A DNA stretch of 64,000 nucleotides, from positions 1 to 64,000 of the forward strand of contig CADBHQ010000001.1 of assembly GCA_902794535.1 (NCBI GenBank), given 5' to 3'. The position numbers were made by a program, and so were the translations under genes. This DNA is from Fibrobacter succinogenes. Its GTDB lineage: Bacteria > Fibrobacterota > Fibrobacteria > Fibrobacterales > Fibrobacteraceae. This document shows positions 49,665 through 56,620 of the stretch, piece by piece (position 1 is the stretch's first letter; each line of letters begins with the position of its first letter). Under the pieces are notes generated by a model. It was not told the origin of the DNA. It saw only the letters and a list, made by a program, of their open reading frames with translations, and did no database searches.

Positions 49665-49814
49665 ATGTTTTTTGAAGAAAAGAAAAAGTACATTGCTCCT
49701 GAGATGGATGTAATTGATATGGAATGCCGTACTATTTTATGTGATAGTGGTAATTCTGATCAAGAAGTTATTGATATTATTGATGATGGTAGCGAAAGCT
49801 CTGCAGAAGATTAA
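49665..49814 (+). CDS. 49-residue peptide, candidate precursor of a modified peptide
   Basis: Starts at an ATG after AGAGG and ends in TAA. The N-terminal half is a leader-like KKKYIAPEMDVIDMECRTILCDSG; its pattern of an aromatic, Pro, hydrophobic-acidic stretch, then Leu-Cys-x-Ser-Gly resembles short precursor-like peptides near PqqD-type genes in Bacteroidetes. The C-terminal half is acidic and Ser-rich with no Cys (NSDQEV to SSAED). It is followed by a strong terminator and then by genes for a nucleotidyltransferase, kinase-like protein, peptidase, PqqD domain and exporter. That it is their substrate is inferred from position and composition. Confidence 0.7.
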   Translation: MFFEEKKKYIAPEMDVIDMECRTILCDSGNSDQEVIDIIDDGSESSAED

Positions 49815-49840
49815 GTTTTAATACAGGCAAAATTTGCATT

Positions 49841-49865
49841 AGGCCCCCTTGGGGGCCTTTTTTTA
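49841..49865 (+). terminator. Intrinsic terminator after the peptide gene
   Basis: AGGCCCCC / GGGGGCCT with a two-base loop followed by seven T. It separates abundant peptide mRNA from the downstream enzyme genes, which would then be read through or from their own promoter. Confidence 0.9.
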
Positions 49866-49881
49866 TTTTATCTTTACGCGC

Positions 49882-50994
49882 ATGGGTATGGTTCTGAAAA
49901 AGACAGATAAACTCTTGTTTGAACTCTTGCGGTTTGCGCTTGATACGACTGGCGAATTGCAGTGCTTTAAAGAGGCTCCTTCTGATGCGCAGTGGAAGTC
50001 GATTTACGAGCTGGCCAAACGCCAGTGCGTTCGCGGGGTGGCTTTTTCGGGAATCAAGAAACTGCCTGAAAATGTTCGGCCTGCAAGGGCTTTGCTTTTG
50101 CACTGGTCGCTTGATGCCGAGGCAATTGCCGGCAAGAATAAGCTCATGGACCAAGAGGGCGCGCGCCTGACTCAAATTTTTGAGGGCGCGGGCCGCAAGA
50201 ATGCCATTTTGAAGGGCCAGGCGAATGCGCGACTTTACCCAGACGTACTTTCGAGGCAAGCGGGCGATATTGATATTTGGGTCGAAGGCGGTCGTAAGAA
50301 CGTTTCCGAATTGCTTTACAAATTGAATTTGTTGAATGCGGAAACCGATGACCATGCTTATTCGCTGCACCACATTCATTTGCCTGAGACGAAAGACGGA
50401 ATCGCTGTCGAAGTGCATTTTAAGCCGGCGTCGGGAATCCCGTTCCGCAATGGTGCATTGCAAGAATTTTTGAATGAAGAAATTCGCAAGGCTGAAAAGG
50501 TGCCCGAGGGCTTTTATTCGCCGTCTATCAAGTTTGCGCTCTTGATGCAAATGGCGCACTTGCAGCAGCATTTTTATAGCGGTGGCCTTGGCCTTAGGCA
50601 GTATATGGATTACTTGATGCTGCTTCGGCATTCTACCGAAAGCGATCGCAGTGCGGCGGTAGCTATCATGAAACGCTTGAGCATGATGCGTGCATGCGGT
50701 GCTGTCATGTGGCTGTTGCAACAGGTTTTCGGGCTAGAACAAAACTTAATGCTTTGTGCGCCTGACCGCAGGCGCGGTGAACGCCTTTTGAAACTCGCAC
50801 TTGCGTTCGGCAATTTTGGCCAGTACAAATCGAAACCCAAGAATGTTTTTGTGCGCTGGTACAAGGACCGCTTGCAAGCGCTTTCTTGGTTGCCGTTTGA
50901 CCCGGTGAATGCGATTTTCAAGGAACTCAAGTATTGGCGTGCAACGATTTCGCTGATTCCGAAGCGCATTAAACGCAGGCGGATTGCTTTATGA
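49882..50994 (+). CDS. Nucleotidyltransferase-fold protein (PF14907-like)
   Basis: 370 residues. The core motif ILKGQANARLYPDVLSRQAGDIDIWV (Lys-Gly at 111-112, GDIDIW 128-133) is that of the uncharacterised nucleotidyltransferase family often found in peptide-modification clusters, including some lasso-peptide loci. It could transfer a nucleotide to a peptide or sugar. The C-terminus is basic (PKRIKRRRIAL). Start at 49882 or the ATG two codons later; an earlier TTG lies in the terminator and is rejected. Its stop overlaps the next start by four bases. Confidence 0.8.
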   Translation: MGMVLKKTDKLLFELLRFALDTTGELQCFKEAPSDAQWKSIYELAKRQCVRGVAFSGIKKLPENVRPARALLLHWSLDAEAIAGKNKLMDQEGARLTQIFEGAGRKNAILKGQANARLYPDVLSRQAGDIDIWVEGGRKNVSELLYKLNLLNAETDDHAYSLHHIHLPETKDGIAVEVHFKPASGIPFRNGALQEFLNEEIRKAEKVPEGFYSPSIKFALLMQMAHLQQHFYSGGLGLRQYMDYLMLLRHSTESDRSAAVAIMKRLSMMRACGAVMWLLQQVFGLEQNLMLCAPDRRRGERLLKLALAFGNFGQYKSKPKNVFVRWYKDRLQALSWLPFDPVNAIFKELKYWRATISLIPKRIKRRRIAL

Positions 50995-51872
50995 TGGAAA
51001 ATTTTTATAAGGTGGCGGAACATGTGTTTGCCGTGTCGGCGCAGGCAACTGTTGGCGACAAGATTTTTGCGGAATGCATGGACAATTACGCTCCTTTTGC
51101 GATTGAAAAGTCGGACGATTGCCTTTTTGCGTTGAATGTGCAATGTGGCGAGGCTCCCGAATACACCGAAGAAACCCGCCAGGAAGAAGAAGGCCAGCAG
51201 ATTATTTGCGGGCTTACAGCTAAACAGGAATCGGCTTTTGATTTTCGCTTGTTTGGTGAGGCGATGGGCGTGTTAGTTTGTTCGACTGACTATAAAAAGG
51301 CTGAACTTTTCGTGCCCCAAAATCAAAAATTGAGTTCGCTCAAGTTTGCGGTGAACAATTCGCTGATGGTGCTGTATGCAATCGCGACGGCACCTTACGA
51401 TACGGCCTTGTTCCATGCGGCGGTCGTGAGTTACAAAGATCGCGGCTACCTGTTCTTGGGCAAGAGTGGTACGGGCAAGAGCACGCATGCAAGGCTTTGG
51501 CTCAAGCATGTTGCGGGCACAGACCTTTTGAATGACGACAATCCGGTGGTTCGCATTTTTGATGGCGCACGAGCGGTTGTTTATGGCTCGCCGTGGAGCG
51601 GCAAGACACCTTGCTACAAGAATCAGGAATTTGCGCTGGGCGGCTTTGTGTTGCTTTCGCAGGCTCCCTACAACAAGATTGCCCGCTTGCGGGGCGTGCA
51701 GGCTTTTGCTGCGCTTGTTCCGTGCATTTCGGGCAAACGCTGGGAACGCGTGATTGCCGATGGGCTTCACAAGACTGAAAATGCACTTGCCATGAATGTA
51801 CCGGTGTGGTATTTGGAATGCTTGCCGGATGAAGCTGCCGCAAAGTTGTGCTGCGAGACGGTTTCTGCTTAA
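50991..51872 (+). CDS. HPr-kinase-like P-loop protein of a peptide-modification locus
   Basis: 293 residues. The C-terminal two thirds resemble HprK and PEP-carboxykinase-type kinases: FHAAVVSYKDRGYLFLGKSGTGKST (Walker A 157-165), LLNDDNPVV (Asp pair 182-183) and GSPWSGKTPCYKN. Homologues of this kind in lasso-peptide clusters phosphorylate Ser or Thr of a precursor; the Ser-rich tail of the 49-residue peptide offers possible targets. True HprK is unlikely because HPr-phosphatase motifs are not evident. Coupled by overlap to the nucleotidyltransferase gene. Confidence 0.8.
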   Translation: MMENFYKVAEHVFAVSAQATVGDKIFAECMDNYAPFAIEKSDDCLFALNVQCGEAPEYTEETRQEEEGQQIICGLTAKQESAFDFRLFGEAMGVLVCSTDYKKAELFVPQNQKLSSLKFAVNNSLMVLYAIATAPYDTALFHAAVVSYKDRGYLFLGKSGTGKSTHARLWLKHVAGTDLLNDDNPVVRIFDGARAVVYGSPWSGKTPCYKNQEFALGGFVLLSQAPYNKIARLRGVQAFAALVPCISGKRWERVIADGLHKTENALAMNVPVWYLECLPDEAAAKLCCETVSA

Positions 51873-51880
51873 CAGGATTC

Positions 51881-52336
51881 ATGATGCAAAAGAAAGATGA
51901 TGCAATGATTCTTTCCGAGGCGATTCGCCTGGTGAGCGAAGGTATCGAAGTAATCTTCCCGGTGAATGGGCGGAGCATGCGCCCGTTTATCGAGGGTGGC
52001 CGCGACAGCGTAGTGCTTGTTCGTCCGGAAAACGTGAAACCGATGGATGTGGTGCTCGCGAAGACTGATGACGGTCGGTTCGTGATTCACCGCGTTATGG
52101 AAATGACGGGCGACCGTGTGACTTTGATGGGCGACGGCAATTTGCTTGGTCGCGAACATACTGAATGTAAACAAATTTATGCTAAAGTAACGCATGTTGT
52201 GCATCCAAAAGGTTACAAAAGATCTCTTTACACGCCTTTTATACAATTTGTCCAAAGAATGTGGGTGAGGCTTTTACCTTTGCGTCGTTATTTGCTTAAA
52301 TTATATAGAGTCTACATTCGAATCCGGAACCTCTAG
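51881..52336 (+). CDS. S26-family signal-peptidase-like serine protease
   Basis: 151 residues. Ser 32 in VNGRSMRPFI and His 70 in RFVIHRVMEM fit the Ser-His dyad of ER/SipW-type S26 peptidases; MGDGN follows as in that family. There is no clear N-terminal membrane anchor; instead the C-terminus is basic and amphipathic (QRMWVRLLPLRRYLLKLYRVYIRI) and may lie on the membrane. In this setting it could remove the leader of the exported peptide. Start at 51881 after CAGGA, eight bases past the kinase stop. Confidence 0.72.
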   Translation: MMQKKDDAMILSEAIRLVSEGIEVIFPVNGRSMRPFIEGGRDSVVLVRPENVKPMDVVLAKTDDGRFVIHRVMEMTGDRVTLMGDGNLLGREHTECKQIYAKVTHVVHPKGYKRSLYTPFIQFVQRMWVRLLPLRRYLLKLYRVYIRIRNL

Positions 52337-52350
52337 AAGGAGAGTACACC

Positions 52351-52620
52351 ATGCACATTAGAAAAGGATTTGTTCTGCGCGAAGTCTGCGGTGAACAGGT
52401 AATTATGGGCGAAGGCGTTGGCGCTCTCGATTTCGGGAAGCTCCTTTGCCTGAACGAAACGGCGTCTTGGCTTTGGGCGCGTGCAAGCGAACTCGGCGAA
52501 TTTACCGTCGAAGCTCTTGCCGATGCGCTCTGTAGCGAATACGACGTTGCCGCCGACGATGCCTTGAACGATGTCAAGTGCATTGTTTCGCAGTGGCAAA
52601 ACGTGAACGTAGTCGAATGA
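52351..52620 (+). CDS. PqqD-family peptide-recognition protein
   Basis: 89 residues with the PqqD/RRE pattern: FVLREVCGEQVIMGEGVGALDFGKLLCLNETASWLW, then a helical half (VEALADALCSEYDV, DALNDVKCIV). Such domains grip the leader of a ribosomal peptide and hand it to modifying enzymes. Strong Shine-Dalgarno AAGGAGA. The stop overlaps the ABC transporter start (ATGA). Confidence 0.85.
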   Translation: MHIRKGFVLREVCGEQVIMGEGVGALDFGKLLCLNETASWLWARASELGEFTVEALADALCSEYDVAADDALNDVKCIVSQWQNVNVVE

Positions 52621-54239
52621 AATACCTTTCGTGGTTATGGAATAGGACGGAAGGATTCCGCCTGAACATAGCGCTCCGCATTGTATTTGGTGTGGGGCGA
52701 ATTTCGCTTGGGCTGTTGATGGTATGGCTCAGCAAGCGCTTTATAGACGAAACGATTCGCACAGGTGGTCAAGACGATATTGTGCGCATGATTGCGTTGC
52801 TTGTGGCAACGGTCGTGGGTGCGATTGTCTTGCGCATTGTGTTTTATTATATGACGAATGTGGCCATGGTCCGCCAGTCGAATCGCTTGCGTTTGCAAGT
52901 GTTCGAGGGCTTGTTCTTGCGTAAGCTTTACGCGGGGGCGGAACTGCATTCGGGTGATGTGGCGTCTAGGCTTTCGAAAGATATCGAGTCGGTGTCGACT
53001 ACGACCATGGAAACTTTGCCGCAAATGATTGTGACGGCGCTACAGCTGGTGGGCGCGTTCCTTTTGATGCGCTGGTTTGACCCGCGGCTTGCATGGGCGT
53101 TGCTGTTGCTTACGCCGGTAGCGATTGTGCTCGGAAAGTTGGTGTCTCGCAAACTCAGGAACATGACGCTTGCGATTCGTGAACGCGAATCGAAAATCCA
53201 GATGCAGGTGCAAGAGGGCGTGGAACACAATGTGCTCATGCGTTCGCTCGAAAGCGAGAACTGGGTGGCGGGTCGCCTGAGTGACATGCAACAACACTTG
53301 GAAAACGATGTTCTGCGCCGTACGCGATTTACCACGCTTTCCCGTTTTGCGCTCGGGTCTGCTTTTGGGCTGGGTTACTTGCTCGCCTTTATTTGGGGCG
53401 GCCTCGGGCTCCGCGATGGAGCGATTACCTTCGGTATGATGACTTCGTTCTTGCAACTGGTGGGCCAGATTCAGCACCCGATTCTTTCGATTTTGAACAT
53501 GGTGCCGCAAGTGGTGCATACGACGGCGAGCATTGACCGCCTGGAAGATCTTGAAAAATCCAAGGAGCCTGAATGTGACGGAACGCCTATGGCGCTTGAA
53601 GGTTCGCTCGGGGTACGACTCGAGAACCTGCATTTTGGCTATGCGGCGGGCAGGCACGAGGTCTTGGAGGGATTCAGTCACGATTTCGAACCTGGTACAA
53701 AGACGGCGATTATGGGCAGGACTGGTGCCGGAAAGACGACGCTGTTCCGGTTATTGCTTGGCTTTGTAAGGCCCGATAGCGGGCGAATGTTAATTTATTC
53801 AAGCTCCGAGGTGTGTGCGATTGGTAAAGAAACTCGCACGAATTTTGTGTATGTGCCGCAGGGCAATACTTTGCTGAGCGGGAGCGTGCGTTTGAATTTA
53901 CAGCTGGCCAAGCCTGATGCGAGCGAACAGGAAATGTTGCTAGCTTTGCATGCGGCCTGTGCCGACTTTGTGCTGGATTTGCCCGATGGCTTGGATACTG
54001 AAATCGGTGAGCGCGGCCGTGGCCTGAGCGAGGGCCAGGCGCAGCGAATTGGAATTGCTCGCGGGCTTTTACGGCCCGGGAATGTTTGGCTGTTTGACGA
54101 GGTGAGTTCTTCGCTCGATGAATCGACGGAGCGCGAATTGTTCGAAAGGCTGTTTGCAACTTACCCCGACAAGACCATGATTTTTGTGACGCACCGTTCG
54201 GCAATGTCTGAAATTTGCGACGAAGTCGTTCGACTATGA
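52617..54239 (+). CDS. ABC exporter (membrane and ATPase domains in one chain)
   Basis: 540 residues: an exporter-type membrane domain (about 1-300, five or six helices) and an ATPase domain with Walker A GRTGAGKTT, signature LSEGQAQRIGIARG and Walker B WLFDEVSSSLDE. No C39 peptidase domain is present, so leader removal must come from elsewhere; the adjacent S26-like gene could do it. Overlaps pqqD-like and DUF5662-like genes by four bases each side, making a coupled unit. Confidence 0.88.
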   Translation: MKYLSWLWNRTEGFRLNIALRIVFGVGRISLGLLMVWLSKRFIDETIRTGGQDDIVRMIALLVATVVGAIVLRIVFYYMTNVAMVRQSNRLRLQVFEGLFLRKLYAGAELHSGDVASRLSKDIESVSTTTMETLPQMIVTALQLVGAFLLMRWFDPRLAWALLLLTPVAIVLGKLVSRKLRNMTLAIRERESKIQMQVQEGVEHNVLMRSLESENWVAGRLSDMQQHLENDVLRRTRFTTLSRFALGSAFGLGYLLAFIWGGLGLRDGAITFGMMTSFLQLVGQIQHPILSILNMVPQVVHTTASIDRLEDLEKSKEPECDGTPMALEGSLGVRLENLHFGYAAGRHEVLEGFSHDFEPGTKTAIMGRTGAGKTTLFRLLLGFVRPDSGRMLIYSSSEVCAIGKETRTNFVYVPQGNTLLSGSVRLNLQLAKPDASEQEMLLALHAACADFVLDLPDGLDTEIGERGRGLSEGQAQRIGIARGLLRPGNVWLFDEVSSSLDESTERELFERLFATYPDKTMIFVTHRSAMSEICDEVVRL

Positions 54240-54787
54240 AAATGCATCCGCTTAAACACTTTATAACGATTACGAAGCACCGGAACGAGGTGATTCGGCT
54301 TTGCTTTAAGGCCGGAATCGGGTTCCAAGGCTTGTTCCACGATTTGTCGAAGTACAGCCCGACTGAATTTATTCCGGGGGCCAAGTATTACATGGGCGAT
54401 CAGTCGCCTAACAATGGGGAACGCAACGACAAGGGCTATAGCTTGGCTTGGATGCATCATAAGGGCCGGAACAAGCACCATTTTGAATTCTGGTATGACT
54501 ACGAAATGGCGACCAAGAAGCTTGTGCCGATTGATATGCCGGACCGCTACATTAAAGAGATGTTCTGCGACCGTGTGGCAGCATCCAAGACGTACAACAA
54601 GGCGGGCTATACGCAAGAATCTCCGCTTTTGTATTTGACTAAAAGTACGGCTCGCGAAAAGATGACTGAAAAAACTTACCGCAAGTTGCTTTACTTGCTC
54701 AAGATGCTTGCTGAAAAAGGCGAAAAAGAAACGCTTGCGTTCATGAAACGGACGAAGCTGCTGCCGGAAGACATGAGCTGTCTTTAA
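54236..54787 (+). CDS. DUF5662-like protein of the peptide locus
   Basis: 183 residues, mostly helical. FHDLSKYSPTEF and WMHHKGRNKHHFEFWYDY contain His and Asp residues spaced as in HD-like metal proteins, and the pattern matches the uncharacterised DUF5662 family. It is translationally coupled to the exporter (ATGA), so it probably belongs to the same system, but the family also occurs alone and its function is unknown. Confidence 0.72.
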   Translation: MKMHPLKHFITITKHRNEVIRLCFKAGIGFQGLFHDLSKYSPTEFIPGAKYYMGDQSPNNGERNDKGYSLAWMHHKGRNKHHFEFWYDYEMATKKLVPIDMPDRYIKEMFCDRVAASKTYNKAGYTQESPLLYLTKSTAREKMTEKTYRKLLYLLKMLAEKGEKETLAFMKRTKLLPEDMSCL

Positions 54788-54843
54788 ATAAGTCTTCTAG
54801 TTCGTTTGTGAAATATTGAAGTGAACTCTAGAAATAAAAAAAA

Positions 54844-54870
54844 CGTATTTCATAGGATATATGAAATACG
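54844..54870 (-). terminator. Terminator downstream of the methyltransferase gene
   Basis: CGTATTTCATA (54844-54854) pairs perfectly with TATGAAATACG (54860-54870); the minus strand continues into eight T. It lies about 150 bases past the gene, beyond the tandem repeat. Confidence 0.75.
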
Positions 54871-54874
54871 GATC

Positions 54875-54976
54875 ATCCGTTGACCTTTCTTTTTTATCTC
54901 AGGTGGGCTGGTCTGCCACCCTGTCATCCATTGACCTTTCTTTTTTATCTTAGGTGGACCGGTCTGCCACCCTGTC
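54875..54976. repeat. Two tandem copies of a 51-bp repeat
   Basis: Units 54875-54925 and 54926-54976 differ at four positions. Each holds TTGACCTTTC, a T-run, then GGTGG...CCACC able to form a hairpin, and ends in GTC before ATCC. The shared GTCATCC core also appears in repeats inside three genes of the window. Confidence 0.8.
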
Positions 54977-55019
54977 ATCTGTATAAGAATATATAAAAAA
55001 TAAACAAGAATGTCAAGAG

Positions 55020-56369
55020 TTATTCAATCTTTGCGATAAACACGTTCAGGCTGAATCCGCCGTGGCTGGTGGCGATGCATTTGGCGGCCGGATTGTGGTC
55101 GGGCGATAAGCCGGGGCACTCTCGCAGCAAGTTTGCGGTGCAGGTGTAAGCAGAGCCAGGGCGGTTGTCGTCTTTGGGCGCAAGGATTGCGGCTGTGAGC
55201 GGTTTGCCGAGGGCGCGCAGGGCGCGGGCGAGCTCGGCGAGTCGGCGACCAATGCGCGTGTAGAGTTTGGGTGCGTCAAAATCGAGACGCTTGCCGTAGG
55301 GCGGATTCAGAACGATAACGGGCGAAGATTCTCCGCACAGCTCGGCAATTTCAGGCGCGGTGTAGCTGAAAAAATCGCGGAGTTGAGGATTGATTGGCTT
55401 GTACTCGATGTTTGCAAGCGGGCAACATTCCACGTTGTGCTCGATGATTTTGACCGCGTGTTCAGAAATGTCACTCGTGACAATTCTTTTTAATTCCGAA
55501 TTCTGAATTCTGAAATCGGAATTTATTATGTGGTTCCAGGTAGCGGGCTTGAATGCGGGCTGGTGCTTTAAGGCGAAATCGCGACACTTTCCCGGAATGA
55601 GCCCGTTTGCCATGTAAGCTGCTTCGAGGCTGAAGGTGCCGCTGCCGGCCATTAAGTCAAGTAGACAGTAGGAAGTAGACGTTAGACCGTGGAATGATTC
55701 GAAAATCATCGCAGCGGCGATGGTTTCTTTGAGCGGAGCGTCATTCACGAATCGCTCGTGACCGCGCTTGTAAAGTTCTTCGCCTGCAAGGTCAAGCCAA
55801 ATTGTGCAGCGGTCATCGACGAGGGTGACGAAGATGTTTTGAGGCTCCGACAGAAATTGCTGTTCCCGGCCTTCGCCGGGATGACATGGGGCGTGCGAGT
55901 TGATGACGTTTTGCAGGCGTTCGGCGATGGCGTCGCTATGGTACAGGCGAGAATGCTTGCAAGTCACGTGAATACGGAGCGAGTTGCTAGAAATACTCCT
56001 TTCGTCTCTCGTCTGTAGGGCGTAGCCCGTTCTCTCGTCTGATAAGTACAGCTCCCACGGAATTTCGGCGGCTTTCTTTTCGAGGTCGCGGAAATTTTCG
56101 GCCTTGAAGTCGGCAATATGCATTAGAATGCGGTTTGCAATGCGGCTGTAGGCCACAGCTTTCCAAGATTCGGTGATTTTGGCCGTGAATTCGACCTTGC
56201 CGTCGCCAACAATATGTGGAGAACATTCTGTATTGGCAAATTCTAGCCCGAAACCCTGCAATTCGCGAACTAGAGTTTGTTCGAAACCAAGCGGTGTAAT
56301 CGCCAAAAAACGGTGCGGCTTGCCGATCACCTGCCGTTTGATACGCTTTTCGAAGGCTGTAGAGAGCAT
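55020..56369 (-). CDS. rlmL: THUMP-domain 23S rRNA guanine-N2 methyltransferase
   Basis: 449 residues resembling the N-terminal (RlmL) half of E. coli RlmKL: FLAITPLGFEQTLVRELQGF, THUMP region, SAM-binding LDLMAGSGTFSLEAA and catalytic VLNPPYGKRL. The RlmK half is absent. At least two in-frame repeat insertions are evident: a CCCGGC-CTTC-GCCGGG hairpin repeat (55865-55880, encoding HPGEGREQQF) and an 11-bp direct repeat around GGGCGTAGCCC (56005-56041). The gene thus tolerates expansions in its THUMP-side loops. RlmL versus another THUMP methylase is not certain. Confidence 0.85.
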   Translation of the reverse strand: MLSTAFEKRIKRQVIGKPHRFLAITPLGFEQTLVRELQGFGLEFANTECSPHIVGDGKVEFTAKITESWKAVAYSRIANRILMHIADFKAENFRDLEKKAAEIPWELYLSDERTGYALQTRDERSISSNSLRIHVTCKHSRLYHSDAIAERLQNVINSHAPCHPGEGREQQFLSEPQNIFVTLVDDRCTIWLDLAGEELYKRGHERFVNDAPLKETIAAAMIFESFHGLTSTSYCLLDLMAGSGTFSLEAAYMANGLIPGKCRDFALKHQPAFKPATWNHIINSDFRIQNSELKRIVTSDISEHAVKIIEHNVECCPLANIEYKPINPQLRDFFSYTAPEIAELCGESSPVIVLNPPYGKRLDFDAPKLYTRIGRRLAELARALRALGKPLTAAILAPKDDNRPGSAYTCTANLLRECPGLSPDHNPAAKCIATSHGGFSLNVFIAKIE

Positions 56370-56477
56370 GCTATGAATATAGAAATAAGAGGCTCAAATC
56401 TAGATACCCAAATTGAAAATCGTGCAATCAGGTGATTGCAAGGTTTGTAAAAGATTTTTCTTGATTTCGGGGTGAGT

Positions 56478-56562
56478 GGGTGCGAATTCTTGTTTTTACA
56501 AAAGTTTTACAAAAAAATGGTATTCAAATGGCTGAAAAAAGCGTGTATAGTAAAGATGGGGA
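56478..56562 (+). repeat. Conserved promoter block of rpn gene 1
   Basis: This 85-bp block is nearly identical to 58841-58925 before rpn gene 2. It contains a promoter: TTCAAA (56523-56528), 17-base spacer, TATAGT (56546-56551). A reading frame crosses it in copy 1, but the corresponding ATG is ACG in copy 2, which shows the block is regulatory rather than coding. Confidence 0.75.
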
Positions 56563-56620
56563 ATATGTCTCTCTGTCGCTTCGCGGAATGTTCCGTGATG
56601 AAATATTTGAAAGGCTACAA

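Noticed and set aside
49665-54787. Classical lasso-peptide cluster
   Set aside because: The PqqD, kinase and nucleotidyltransferase fit, but no transglutaminase-like B2 protease and no asparagine-synthase-like cyclase are present.
54875-54976. CRISPR array
   Set aside because: Two direct 51-bp units with no spacers and no cas genes nearby.
56480-56620. Extended N-terminus of rpn gene 1 starting at 56480 or 56528
   Set aside because: The DNA equals the non-coding promoter block of rpn gene 2, where the matching ATG is ACG and no frame is kept.
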